NCBI RefSeq assembly: GCF_001552275.1
Contig: NZ_BCQW01000001.1
Span: forward strand, 302,800-366,799
DNA length: 64,000 bases
DNA from: Amphibacillus sediminis NBRC 103570
Lineage (GTDB): Bacteria; Bacillota; Bacilli; Bacillales; Amphibacillaceae
Reading direction: 5' to 3'
The notes under the pieces were generated by a model. It saw only the letters and a list, made by a program, of their open reading frames with translations. It was not told where the DNA came from and ran no database searches. The first letter of the stretch is position 1; each line of letters starts with the position of its first letter. Both the position numbers and the translations under genes were made by a program. Shown here piece after piece: positions 1-8,890 of the stretch.

Positions 1-79
1 TTTTTGATTTAATTTCAATAGTTTTTTTCAGAAAATTTACATTTAGCAATCTAAAATGATGATTAGGATATCAGTTAAG

Positions 80-709
80 TTAGTTTTTTAAGATGGTTTC
101 AACTTTAGTTGCCATTAAATCAATGGCGACATGATTTTCTCCACCTTCAGGTATAATAATGTCAGCATAGCGCTTGGTTGGCTCAATAAATTGCAAATGC
201 ATCGGGCGAACAACGTTTAGATATTGATCAATAACCGAATGAATTGTTCGACCTCGTTCATTGATATCGCGTAGTAATCGACGGATAATCCGCAAATCAG
301 CATCTGTATCAACAAAGACTTTAATATCCATTAACTCTACGAGACGAGGGTCCTCTAAGATCAAAATCCCTTCTACTATAATAACCTCTTTCGGTTCAAC
401 ATAAATGGATTGCTTAGAACGCGTATGATTTTTAAAATCATAGACAGGCTTATCTACAGGCTTATGATCAAGTAAAAGCTTCAAGTGTTCAAGTAATAAG
501 TCATTATCAAAAGCAAAAGGATGATCGTAATTTGTTTTTAAACGCTCTTCAAACGGTAAATGTGATTGATCTTTATAATAAAAATCCTGTTCCATAACTA
601 AAATAGATTTTTCTACAAAGCGTTCACAAATTGAGCGTGTTACTGAAGTCTTACCAGACCCAGATCCACCAGCTACTCCAATTACTATTGGTTTATCTTT
701 CTGTTTCAT
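80..709 (-). CDS. udk: Uridine kinase
   Basis: Phosphorylates uridine and cytidine to UMP and CMP in cytosolic pyrimidine salvage. The P-loop GGSGSGKT lies at residues 14-21, and the [14 protein letters not shown] and [12 protein letters not shown] segments are typical of the family; 209 aa is the usual length. An in-frame extension upstream to 781 exists, but the ATG at 709 has an AAGGGG ribosome site and gives the canonical [12 protein letters not shown] start. It overlaps the end of trmR by 17 bases, so translation is probably coupled. In B. subtilis greA follows; here only 79 bases with no visible gene remain before the window edge. Confidence 0.96.
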   Translation of the reverse strand: MKQKDKPIVIGVAGGSGSGKTSVTRSICERFVEKSILVMEQDFYYKDQSHLPFEERLKTNYDHPFAFDNDLLLEHLKLLLDHKPVDKPVYDFKNHTRSKQSIYVEPKEVIIVEGILILEDPRLVELMDIKVFVDTDADLRIIRRLLRDINERGRTIHSVIDQYLNVVRPMHLQFIEPTKRYADIIIPEGGENHVAIDLMATKVETILKN

Positions 710-1361
710 TAAAACTAACCCCTTTTTCTTTTTTTGTTGAAACGGCAATCCCATCACCAATTGGTAGAAAAATGGTGTCAAAGAGCTGATGCTTTGACAA
801 CCATTGATTATAACGTTGTATTTTTTTCACAAGTGCTTGGAGTCGTTTTGATGCTCCTGTTGAATCAGCAACATACCCTTTAAATAACACATTGTCTGTT
901 ATGATAACGCCACCTGAATTTAATAAAGGCTGATACAATTCAAAAAAGCGTTGATATTGCCCCTTAGCTGCATCAATAAATATTAAATCATAAGGGCCTT
1001 TTTGGCTGATTATATCAATAGCATCCAGCGCATCACCAAAAATAAGCTCAATTTGGTTATTTTTATCTAAATCCTGCAAATGAACTTGAGCACGTTGATA
1101 GCGTTTTTGATCACGCTCAATTGTAATAATTGATAAATCAGGGGATGCATCAGCCATTTGCAGGGCAGAGTAACCAATCGCAGAACCTATTTCTAATGCT
1201 CTCTTAGGTTGCTTTAATCGAATAACCTGCTTAATAAAATCAATACCTTCGCGTTCCATAATAGGTATACCATCTCGAACTGCTTCTTCTTCTAATATAT
1301 ACGCCCATGCAGGGGCTGATGGTCTTAACTTATTTAAATAATCGTATATATTATCTGGCAT
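693..1361 (-). CDS. trmR: tRNA 5-hydroxyuridine methyltransferase TrmR (YrrM)
   Basis: Class I SAM-dependent O-methyltransferase of 222 aa. The SAM-binding motif [13 protein letters not shown] is at residues 55-67, the acidic ribose contact ITIERD follows, and the [10 protein letters not shown] motif near residue 130 is typical of this O-methyltransferase family. The B. subtilis ortholog YrrM/TrmR makes 5-methoxyuridine at the tRNA wobble position. The start has a GGAAGGGG site 6 bases upstream. In B. subtilis the U32 peptidase genes yrrN and yrrO lie between this gene and udk; here they are absent and udk overlaps it directly. Confidence 0.9.
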   Translation of the reverse strand: MPDNIYDYLNKLRPSAPAWAYILEEEAVRDGIPIMEREGIDFIKQVIRLKQPKRALEIGSAIGYSALQMADASPDLSIITIERDQKRYQRAQVHLQDLDKNNQIELIFGDALDAIDIISQKGPYDLIFIDAAKGQYQRFFELYQPLLNSGGVIITDNVLFKGYVADSTGASKRLQALVKKIQRYNQWLSKHQLFDTIFLPIGDGIAVSTKKEKGVSFNETER

Positions 1362-1480
1362 GGTTATCCCCTTCCATCATTAATGAGACGGATCACAAAT
1401 CGTGATCGATCGAATAATTGTCACTTGTAGTCAGCCAGCTATTCAGACTCAAAGTCCTCTACAAGCTGGACTTACATAGA

Positions 1481-1516
1481 AAATCAGGGATAAGCTCATT
1501 TGCTTGTCCCTGATTA
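1481..1516 (-). terminator. Rho-independent terminator after mltG
   Basis: On the minus strand AATCAGGGA pairs perfectly with TCCCTGATT around a partly paired loop (CAAGC/GCTTA), followed by a TTTTCT tract. It lies just past the mltG stop codon at 1520. Confidence 0.75.
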
Positions 1517-1519
1517 CCA

Positions 1520-2755
1520 TTACAAGTCACGATCAAGGTGTTCATTTGCCAAACTACGGTGCTCATCAAAGGTTTCTGAAAAATAGATTTCTCCGTCTGG
1601 AGCTGCCACAAAGAAGAGATAATTCGTATCAGTTGGATTTAGCACAGCTTTTAATGAACTTTCTCCAAAATTCGAAATAGGTCCGATTGGCAAACCAAAT
1701 ATTTGATAGGTATTATATGGTGACTCAATCTCCAAATCAGAAAATAGAACTCTGTCTTTATGTTCTCCTAATGCATAAAGCACAGTTGGGTCCGTTTCTA
1801 AACGCATCCCCTCTTCTAGGCGATTATAGAACACACCTGCAATAAGCTTTCGCTCATCTTCATTACGAGCTTCTCGCTCTACTAATGATGCAAAAGTAAG
1901 GAGTTCATGAATAGAGTACTGATCGAGTTCTTGAATTTCTCCATAGTATTGATTGACGACATCTTCTGTCTTATCGAGCATAGCCGTCACAATTGTATCA
2001 ACAGATGGACTTTCCTCGTAAATAGGGTAGGTAGCTGCAAATAGATAGCCTTCAAGTGGATAGCGGATATCATCATCAAGAATCGTTTCTGATAATAAGT
2101 TTGGGTAACGTTCAATTAACTCTCTTATATAATCTTCATCTTGCATAACCGCCATAAACTCATCTGCGTCAATATTAGCATTTTTCTCATACAGTTCAGC
2201 TATTTCCTCTAAAGTCCTTCCCTCTGGGATCGTAACAGTAAAAAGTGCATCCTGCATAACAGAGCCCGACTGTAACACGTCTGAAATTTCGGCTAAAGTC
2301 ATGGAAGGCGATAATTCATATGCACCGGCTTGAAAGTCAGGTATATTGCTAACTCTGAGATATATCCGGTATATTAAAGCTTTATTAATAATACCTTCAT
2401 CTTCTAAAATATTCGCAATAGTAGTCGAAGACGAACCAAGTGGTATTTCGACAGTAACCCTTTCATTACTATTTGGATCTACTGGCGATAAACCTTTACG
2501 AATATAATTGTAGGCCGAAAAACCACCAAAGACTATTAGTAATATAAGCAAAGAGATGATACTAAACACTATTTTTCTTACGAGGCTTGCTTCTTTACAA
2601 CGTTGAATAAACCGCTTTTTCCGCTCTTCTTTAAATGTTTGGTTTACTTCCTTATCACTAGCATCTGATTTAGAGTCAGTTTCTGTTTGGTTAACGGATG
2701 CTTGCTTACTTCCTTGACTATTTAATGGATTATTTTCATGTTCAGAATTGGACAT
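1520..2755 (-). CDS. mltG: Endolytic transglycosylase MltG
   Basis: Membrane-anchored lytic transglycosylase that cleaves nascent peptidoglycan strands (YrrL in B. subtilis). The 411-aa protein has a hydrophilic, acidic N-terminal tail (residues 1-60), one membrane helix at about 61-84 and an external YceG/MltG domain. The conserved SLVEREA segment carries the likely catalytic glutamate near residue 293. The start at 2755 was chosen because GGGGAGG lies 8 bases upstream; an upstream in-frame extension to 2851 has no such site and runs back into the promoter. It is transcribed from its own promoter and closed by a strong terminator. Confidence 0.93.
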   Translation of the reverse strand: MSNSEHENNPLNSQGSKQASVNQTETDSKSDASDKEVNQTFKEERKKRFIQRCKEASLVRKIVFSIISLLILLIVFGGFSAYNYIRKGLSPVDPNSNERVTVEIPLGSSSTTIANILEDEGIINKALIYRIYLRVSNIPDFQAGAYELSPSMTLAEISDVLQSGSVMQDALFTVTIPEGRTLEEIAELYEKNANIDADEFMAVMQDEDYIRELIERYPNLLSETILDDDIRYPLEGYLFAATYPIYEESPSVDTIVTAMLDKTEDVVNQYYGEIQELDQYSIHELLTFASLVEREARNEDERKLIAGVFYNRLEEGMRLETDPTVLYALGEHKDRVLFSDLEIESPYNTYQIFGLPIGPISNFGESSLKAVLNPTDTNYLFFVAAPDGEIYFSETFDEHRSLANEHLDRDL

Positions 2756-2849
2756 TTTTAAATATCCTCCCCTCATCCGATACATTATACTACAAAGTTT
2801 GCCTGAATTTCTATTATTTTTTATATTTTGCTCGATAAAAATCATTAGC

Positions 2850-2879
2850 ATTGTATTAAATTTTTTGGGTTGAAGTCAA
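2850..2879 (-). promoter_or_regulatory. Predicted sigma-A promoter of mltG
   Basis: Minus strand: -35 TTGACT (2874-2879), 18-base spacer, -10 TACAAT (2850-2855), about 95 bases upstream of the mltG start. Assigned by eye from consensus match. Confidence 0.5.
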
Positions 2880-3216
2880 GTAAAAATTGAACTTAGTGTT
2901 ATTTTCTCATTGGAACAAATCAAGACTACTCTTGCAGGGAATGTTACGCTATGCTTTTGTCAATTCAAGAATCTTAAGTAAAGAAGCACACTGAGCTAAA
3001 AATAGCATGTGGTTACTTTTTAGTTTGTTAACAATATAGTTCAACGTTTTCTTAATTAACAGTAAATGTTAGACATTTTCGTTCAATATGTACACAAAAA
3101 CCATAGCTAGAATATATTGAATGGCTGCTGTCACCCTATTTTGCATTTACAAGCTGTCGACAAAATATAAGTGGAGGGCCTAAAATTGGCCACCCCACCA
3201 TCTGCTAATTATTCGA
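2880..3216. other. Intergenic region between mltG and the yrzB-like gene
   Basis: No open frame of credible length and no repeat copy is visible. At about 3170-3208 a GC-rich inverted repeat (minus strand GTGGGGTGGCC, seven-base loop, GGCCCTCCAC) follows the yrzB-like stop codon and may be a terminator, although its T-tract is interrupted. Confidence 0.4.
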
Positions 3217-3498
3217 TTATAGTTCTTCCTCATCCAACAGTGTGTTTAGCATTTCCTCTACCATATCCCACTCTTGATCTGTCTCAATAGCGAAAAGGGA
3301 TAGGTCATCCTCATTTGCTTTTTCTTCATAACGGAAGGCAAAAACCTCCTGCTCCTCATCATCTGTTTGTTCGACTGGAACAACAGCAATATAGGATTGG
3401 TTGTTTTGGTCTACATCAAAGGTAAACAAAACTTCAAATAGATGCTCCTCACCATTTTCATCTGGGATAATAATGCGTTCATTCTCTGCTAATGCCAT
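3217..3498 (-). CDS. yrzB: DUF1292 family protein (YrzB-like)
   Basis: A 93-aa acidic protein beginning MALAENERIIIPDENGEE, followed by FEVLFTFDVD and EVFAFRYEE. This is the DUF1292 pattern found beside ruvX in almost all Bacillales; its biochemical role is not known. An ATG five codons upstream lies inside the GGAGGT ribosome site, so the ATG at 3498 is preferred. It is the last gene of the ireB-ruvX-yrzB cluster, 19 bases after ruvX. Confidence 0.85.
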   Translation of the reverse strand: MALAENERIIIPDENGEEHLFEVLFTFDVDQNNQSYIAVVPVEQTDDEEQEVFAFRYEEKANEDDLSLFAIETDQEWDMVEEMLNTLLDEEEL

Positions 3499-3517
3499 GT
3501 TCTTGACCTCCAATTTT

Positions 3518-3931
3518 TTAGTGTGAATCTAAATAGCCTTGTAAAATCATTACCGCTGCCATCTTATCGATAACTTTCTTGCGTTTACCTCGACTGACAT
3601 CAGCCTCCAATAACACACGCTCAGCAGCCATTGTCGATAAACGTTCATCCCATAACGTTGCTTTAATATTGAATTTATTTTCTAAGTATTGAGCATAGGA
3701 TTTAGCAATCTCACCACGATCACCAATTGACCCATTCATGTGTTTAGGTAGACCAACAACAAATTCACTTACATGATGTTCTTCAATAATCGACGCTAAT
3801 TGTTGATCAGCAGAAGAAAAATCTGCTTCATCCCACTTTATTGTTGTCAAACCTTGAGCCGTCCATCCTAACGCATCACTTATTGCCACACCAATTGTTT
3901 TAGAACCAACATCCAAACCCATTTTTTTCAT
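3518..3931 (-). CDS. ruvX: RuvX/YqgF family pre-16S rRNA nuclease
   Basis: RNase H-fold nuclease of the YqgF family (YrrK), implicated in 16S rRNA 5' end maturation and also annotated as a putative Holliday junction resolvase. The 137-aa protein starts [19 protein letters not shown], giving the first catalytic aspartate at residue 7. It has the family [11 protein letters not shown] block in the middle and the [17 protein letters not shown] block near residues 95-110. It starts one base after the ireB stop codon, so coupling is likely. Confidence 0.93.
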   Translation of the reverse strand: MKKMGLDVGSKTIGVAISDALGWTAQGLTTIKWDEADFSSADQQLASIIEEHHVSEFVVGLPKHMNGSIGDRGEIAKSYAQYLENKFNIKATLWDERLSTMAAERVLLEADVSRGKRKKVIDKMAAVMILQGYLDSH

Positions 3932-3932
3932 C

Positions 3933-4199
3933 TTATACCTCTTTATGCTGGGCGATATAATACTTGACTAACTCTTCAATGAGTTCATCACGATCAATTC
4001 TACGAATCAGATTTCGAGCATCTTTATATCTTGGAATGTAGGCTGGGTCACCTGACAATAAATAACCAACAATTTGATTAATTGGATGATAACCTTTTTC
4101 CTGCAGTGCTTGATATACCGTTAATAGAACATCATTAACATTCTCATCAAAGGGTTCTTCAGAGAAGTCAAATTTCATGGTTTTATCCATTGAGTCCAT
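3933..4199 (-). CDS. yrzL: IreB family regulatory phosphoprotein (YrzL)
   Basis: Small protein of 88 aa with the strongly conserved IreB core [20 protein letters not shown] and a terminal [16 protein letters not shown] helix. In Enterococcus IreB is a substrate of the Ser/Thr kinase IreK (PrkC homolog); threonines near the N-terminus (DKTMKF here) are the known phosphosite region. The ATG at 4199 is preferred over a GTG three codons upstream because GGCGGGG lies about 8 bases before it. It heads the ireB-ruvX-yrzB cluster just downstream of alaS, as in B. subtilis. Confidence 0.92.
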   Translation of the reverse strand: MDSMDKTMKFDFSEEPFDENVNDVLLTVYQALQEKGYHPINQIVGYLLSGDPAYIPRYKDARNLIRRIDRDELIEELVKYYIAQHKEV

Positions 4200-4322
4200 G
4201 CAAAACACCCCGCCTTTTTCAAAATAAACTCAGTTATGTTATTAATTCTCCACTTATGGTCATTATACCTTCAAAGCAGACTAAATAACAAGTTACTAAA
4301 TCGTCACAATTGATCATCGTAT

Positions 4323-6956
4323 TTACTTTACCTCTTTAATTAACTGCTTAGCATGCTGTAAGGCGTGCTCAACCTGTTCAGGCTTTTTACCACCTGCTTG
4401 GGCCATATCAGGACGACCACCGCCGCCCCCACCACATATAGCTGCGGTCTCTTTGATTAGTTTACCTGCATGATAGCCCTGTTCAACCAGATCCTTTGAA
4501 ATACCTGCAGCTAATTGAACTTTCCCATCATTAACAGAGGCTAATAAAATGATTACTGATCCAATCTTTTGCTTGAGCTCATCTACCATTGCCCGAAGCT
4601 GGTTCATATCATTGGCGGCTACTTTTTCAACTAATACAGCAACATCATTAATCTTTTCCACTTTTTCTAAAATTGATTCAGCTTCCATATTTGATATTTT
4701 TTGATTAAGTGCCTCTTTTTCTTTATTTAACTGCTTCATTTCTTGCAATAAAGCTGCAACTCGTTCAGGAACTTGATCTGTTTTAACTTTCAATTCCTTA
4801 GCCGTTTGCTGCAAGGTCTCTAATTGCTCATTCGTGTACAAATAAGCTCCTTTACCTGTGGTTGCTTCAATTCGACGAGTTCCTGCACCTATACCCGATT
4901 CACTTGTCAATTTTAAGAGACCGATTTCTGCCGTATGACTTACATGACATCCCCCACAGAGCTCTAAACTATAGTTACCAATTTGGACAACTCTAACGAT
5001 ATCCGCGTATTTCTCTCCAAATAAAGCCATTGCTCCCATTTGCTTAGCCTCTTCTAAGCGATGAAGCTCAGTCGTTACAGTCAGATCCTGCCATATTTTC
5101 TCATTGACGATCTCCTCTATTTGCTTCAATTCTTGATCAGAAACAGCATTAAAATGCGAGAAGTCGAAACGGAGACGATCAGCTTCTACTCGGGAACCCG
5201 CTTGATTCACATGATCACCCAATACATCTTTTAAAGCTTGGTGTAACAAGTGTGTTGCCGTATGGTTTTTCTCTATACTTAGTCGATGATTACTGTCAAC
5301 TGTTAACTCAACCTTATCCCCAACTTTTAGTTGGCCTTGTTTTATTTGAACTCTGTGTAGGTTTTGCCCTTTTGGTGCTTTTTGTACATCCAATACAGTC
5401 GCCTCAGCCAATTCTGACTTAATCAGACCTCTATCAGCAACTTGACCACCACTCTCAGCGTAGAAAGGTGTCTGATCAAATACTAGATAAGCCTCGCTTG
5501 AAGCAGACTGTGTCACTTGTTTTTTATCCTGAATAATCGCCTCAATCCGAGCGGTAACTTGAAGCTTATTATAGCCTACAAACTCACTTTCAACCTGTAA
5601 TTGACTGTAGACATCATCTTGTACCTGCATCGAGTCCACTTTTTGGCGTGCATTTCTAGCACGATCACGTTGGCGCTTCATTTCCGCTTCAAATCCAGCT
5701 TTATCTATCGTAAAGCCAGCTTCAGCAACATATTCCTCTGTTAATTCTTGAGGGAAGCCATAGGTATCATATAATCGAAATACTTCAACACCAGGAAAGA
5801 CCGTCGATTGCTTCGCCTTCTCTGCTTCAATAATCGATGCAAGTATGGCTAAGCCATCATGCAATGTCTCATGAAAACGCTCCTCTTCCGTTTGAACTAC
5901 ATTCGCAATAAATTCTTGTTTGTCTTTGACTTCACCATAAAAATCTTCCATAATACGGGCAACTGTTGGAACTAACTGATGCATAAACGGCTTTTCAATC
6001 CCTAATTGCTTAGCAAATCTAACCGCACGACGTAATAGACGTCTTAGTACATAGCCACGACCTTCATTTGATGGTAAAGCACCATCACCTACAGCAAACG
6101 TGACCGTTCTAATATGATCAGCAATAACACGAAAGGCTATATCTGTTGCGTTATCCTCACCGTATTGATGTGTAGTCAGACTTTCAACTTGCTTGATAAT
6201 CGGTAGAAATAAATCCGTTTCAAAATTTGTTGGTGTGTCTTGGAGCACTGATACCACTCGTTCAAGTCCCATACCCGTATCAATATTTTTCTTAGGTAAA
6301 GGCGTATAGGTGTCGTCTGGATTATGATTAAATTGAGAAAAGACTAAATTCCATATTTCTAAGTAACGATCATTTTCTCCACCCGGATATAACTCAGGGT
6401 CATTAGGATCCTTGCCATATTGCTCTCCACGATCATAGAAAATCTCAGTATTTGGTCCACTCGGCCCTTCTCCAATATCCCAAAAGTTTTCCTCTAAACG
6501 AATGATCCGTTCCTCTGGAAGTTTAATATGGTCTCTCCAGTAGTAGAAAGCTTCATCATCCTCTGGATGAACTGTTACGGAAAGCTTATCCGGATCAAGA
6601 CCCAGCCATTTTTTGTCAGTAAGGAATTCCCATGCCCATTCAATGGCTTCTGTCTTAAAATAGTCACCAATGGAAAAGTTACCGAGCATTTCAAAGAAAG
6701 TATGATGACGAGGTGTAAAGCCAACATTCTCTATATCATTAGTCCGAATAGATTTTTGAGCATTAACAAGCCGTGGATTGTCTGGAACAATTCGACCATC
6801 AAAGTATTTTTTTAATGTAGCTACACCACTATTAATCCATAACAATGTGGGATCGTCTTGGGGTACAAGTGACGCACTCGGTTCTATACGATGACCTTTT
6901 TCTTTAAAAAAATCAAGATACATTTGTCTAACTTGTGCTGAAGTTAATCGATTCAA
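4323..6956 (-). CDS. alaS: Alanine--tRNA ligase
   Basis: Charges tRNA-Ala. The 877-aa length is normal. In order: the class II catalytic core opening with [13 protein letters not shown]; the tRNA-recognition region; the editing domain with HTATH near residue 565 and the zinc-binding CGGCHVSHT near 665; and a C-terminal oligomerisation domain containing the six-glycine [16 protein letters not shown] segment. The start has a GGAG site close upstream. Expression is controlled by the T-box leader at 6990-7290. Confidence 0.98.
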   Translation of the reverse strand: MNRLTSAQVRQMYLDFFKEKGHRIEPSASLVPQDDPTLLWINSGVATLKKYFDGRIVPDNPRLVNAQKSIRTNDIENVGFTPRHHTFFEMLGNFSIGDYFKTEAIEWAWEFLTDKKWLGLDPDKLSVTVHPEDDEAFYYWRDHIKLPEERIIRLEENFWDIGEGPSGPNTEIFYDRGEQYGKDPNDPELYPGGENDRYLEIWNLVFSQFNHNPDDTYTPLPKKNIDTGMGLERVVSVLQDTPTNFETDLFLPIIKQVESLTTHQYGEDNATDIAFRVIADHIRTVTFAVGDGALPSNEGRGYVLRRLLRRAVRFAKQLGIEKPFMHQLVPTVARIMEDFYGEVKDKQEFIANVVQTEEERFHETLHDGLAILASIIEAEKAKQSTVFPGVEVFRLYDTYGFPQELTEEYVAEAGFTIDKAGFEAEMKRQRDRARNARQKVDSMQVQDDVYSQLQVESEFVGYNKLQVTARIEAIIQDKKQVTQSASSEAYLVFDQTPFYAESGGQVADRGLIKSELAEATVLDVQKAPKGQNLHRVQIKQGQLKVGDKVELTVDSNHRLSIEKNHTATHLLHQALKDVLGDHVNQAGSRVEADRLRFDFSHFNAVSDQELKQIEEIVNEKIWQDLTVTTELHRLEEAKQMGAMALFGEKYADIVRVVQIGNYSLELCGGCHVSHTAEIGLLKLTSESGIGAGTRRIEATTGKGAYLYTNEQLETLQQTAKELKVKTDQVPERVAALLQEMKQLNKEKEALNQKISNMEAESILEKVEKINDVAVLVEKVAANDMNQLRAMVDELKQKIGSVIILLASVNDGKVQLAAGISKDLVEQGYHAGKLIKETAAICGGGGGGRPDMAQAGGKKPEQVEHALQHAKQLIKEVK

Positions 6957-6989
6957 TTATAATCCTCTCCTTTTCTTTACTTAAGTGCT

Positions 6990-7290
6990 CTGTCCAACAT
7001 CGAGCTGTTGACGACTAAGCTATCACCAATCTCCAATAAAAAACTCCCGACGCTGCAATTATGCAGGGACGAGAGTTGTCTTCGCGGTACCACCCTGATT
7101 ATAGTTACATGATAACTATCACCTTTAGCACAATAACGGTGTGCTACCGGCAAGGATTAACTTGCACTCAAAGCGAGCTTCTGCACCTCTTCATTTAATG
7201 TACCTTACAGCCACGGGCACATCTCTCTGAAAATGGTCTGATGCTTACTAATGCTTCTCCATGTGTTGTGTTTAAATAGCTATTATCTTT
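6990..7290 (-). promoter_or_regulatory. T-box riboswitch of alaS
   Basis: Minus-strand leader of about 330 nt between promoter and alaS. The T-box core AGGGTGGTACCGCG is at 7083-7096. It is followed by a terminator whose arms (AACTCTCG.CCCTGC / GCAG.CGTCGGGAGTT) span 7039-7077 and end in a run of T. Upstream sequence (7100-7280) holds the AGAGAG-type Stem I elements. Uncharged tRNA-Ala should stabilise the antiterminator. I did not assign the specifier codon with certainty. Confidence 0.93.
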
Positions 7291-7294
7291 CGAT

Positions 7295-7323
7295 ATTATA
7301 GAAAAAATATGGTGATCTGTCAA
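7295..7323 (-). promoter_or_regulatory. Consensus sigma-A promoter of alaS
   Basis: Minus strand: perfect -35 TTGACA (7318-7323), 17-base spacer and perfect -10 TATAAT (7295-7300). The -35 abuts the stop codon of the upstream AI-2E family gene. Confidence 0.85.
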
Positions 7324-8415
7324 TTACTTCTCAAACAGATTGAACTTAAATAACTCTCTAATCACTACAAGGATAGGAACGGCTAGTATCATGCCCAATA
7401 TTCCTGCCAGTTCACTTCCTATCAGCAAGGCTAAGATGACAAGAAGCGGATGTGCATGAACGCTACGTCCCAATATTAATGGGGCTAATAAACTACTTTC
7501 AATTTGCTGCAAGACAAAGATGCCTAATATCACATATATGACTGTTTTACCTGACATCGTTAGCGCTATTAAGACAGCTGGCAAAGCACCAATAATCGGC
7601 CCAAAATATGGCACGATGTTCATCACACCCATAAATAAAGCCAAAATTAACGAATACTCTAGGTTAATGACTTTATAAAGGATATAGGTTGTAATCGCAA
7701 TAAATAAGCAAATCAATAGTTGTCCTCTGATATATTTTCCTAAATTATGATCAACACTGCCAAGCATTTGCTTGACTCTCTTTTGGTAACGTTTGGGAAC
7801 ACTATTCATCATCTTAGCTTTTATTTTGTTTGTGTCTAGCAGTAGATAGTATAGTAGAACTGGAACGACGGCTAAACTGATCAAATATTCTCCTATGCCT
7901 GTTAACCCTAAAATCCGTTGTTCTAACCAATGGGCACTACTTTGTTCAAACCGTGCAAATAGACTATCGATCTGATCATGAAAATGTTCCGGGAAAAAAC
8001 CAAGCATTTCATCAATCCGATTGAGCCAGCCTCGATAACCTTCTAGTAACTCCGGTAATTGAACTTCTAATGTCTCAATTTGCTTGATTAATACCGGATA
8101 GGTATAGTACAAAGCAAGTCCAATAGCTCCTGCAATGGTCAGATATAGCACAATAATTGCAAGCCATCGAGGTAACGACAATTGAATTAATCTAGCAATG
8201 ATTGGTTTAAATAAATAAGCCAGTAAACCCGACAAAAAAAACGGAAGAATAATTTTATAGAGACTTAACAAAAAGCGTGGATAATCAGGAAACACCTGTC
8301 TGATTAAGAATAGGATGATTAAACCAATAATAATCAGAATGCCATAGCGCGTCAATTTTATAATACGTTGATTATCCCTACTATCTTGTTCATTGGACAC
8401 GACGCTCATCTTCAC
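7324..8415 (-). CDS. AI-2E family transporter (YrrI-like permease)
   Basis: Polytopic inner-membrane protein of about 363 aa in the AI-2E/TqsA superfamily (former UPF0118). Hydrophobic segments lie near residues 27-45, 50-70, 77-100, 170-190 and in the C-terminal half, with a long central soluble loop (about 100-165). The C-terminal half has family motifs GVMNIVPYFGPIIGALPA and ILGRSVHAHPLLVILALL. The substrate is unknown. No strong ribosome site is visible; the start (GTG at 8415 or ATG at 8409) lies within the preceding small gene, suggesting coupled translation. Confidence 0.88.
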   Translation of the reverse strand: MKMSVVSNEQDSRDNQRIIKLTRYGILIIIGLIILFLIRQVFPDYPRFLLSLYKIILPFFLSGLLAYLFKPIIARLIQLSLPRWLAIIVLYLTIAGAIGLALYYTYPVLIKQIETLEVQLPELLEGYRGWLNRIDEMLGFFPEHFHDQIDSLFARFEQSSAHWLEQRILGLTGIGEYLISLAVVPVLLYYLLLDTNKIKAKMMNSVPKRYQKRVKQMLGSVDHNLGKYIRGQLLICLFIAITTYILYKVINLEYSLILALFMGVMNIVPYFGPIIGALPAVLIALTMSGKTVIYVILGIFVLQQIESSLLAPLILGRSVHAHPLLVILALLIGSELAGILGMILAVPILVVIRELFKFNLFEK

Positions 8416-8575
8416 TAAATAAATCGTTTAAAGGCAATAAACTACCGTCTAAATCAACCTCATGCAGATGAAACATATTTTGCTGCTTGCGCATTTCAAT
8501 AAAGCAGTCCCAACAATAATAATGGTCTGGACCGATTTGACCCAAATTCTTGGATTGGCAGTTAATACATTGCAT
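8390..8575 (-). CDS. Small zinc-ribbon protein of unknown function
   Basis: A 61-aa protein starting MQCINCQSKNLGQIG. Two CxxC pairs (C3/C6 and C21/C24, in YYCWDCF) would make a treble-clef or zinc-ribbon site, and the tail is acidic. Similar tiny proteins accompany yrrI in other Bacillaceae. The ATG at 8575 is preferred over one six codons upstream because AAAGGGTG precedes it. It overlaps the start of the AI-2E family gene by 26 bases. Confidence 0.7.
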   Translation of the reverse strand: MQCINCQSKNLGQIGPDHYYCWDCFIEMRKQQNMFHLHEVDLDGSLLPLNDLFSEDERRVQ

Positions 8576-8593
8576 GCTAAAACACCCTTTCAT

Positions 8594-8890
8594 TCCACTT
8601 GTTATAATTATTATGGAATAAAAAGGTGTTCTTTAAACATATGACTTTCGATTAATCACTGAACAAGGCATTGCCTTTGTAAACAGAATCAAAAAAGTAA
8701 TGGACAGGGAATAAAATAGTAATGCTTTCTGATCACTCGTCAAAATCATTCGCTTTAACTTATCAGCACGAAGGAAAGCTGCCGGGTAAAAGCCAAACTA
8801 AAATCTACTTTACCAAGTTAGCTAAAGCCTTCATCACGGGCATTAGCATCCATTTATAAATCCTGGATTATTATCATCTTAGAAACGATC
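8594..8890. other. Intergenic region between recD2 and the zinc-ribbon gene
   Basis: No established gene. A 38-codon minus-strand frame (8633-8749) with a hydrophobic middle is open, but its ribosome site is weak. No terminator with a good T-tract is seen after recD2. Confidence 0.35.

Noticed and set aside
1380..1480. Further copy of the dispersed element after trmR
   Set aside because: It has short inverted repeats (GCCAGCT / AAGCTGG-like) but none of the family core sequences.
6528..6815. Plus-strand 95-codon frame
   Set aside because: Antisense to alaS; codon pattern and lack of a start site give no support.
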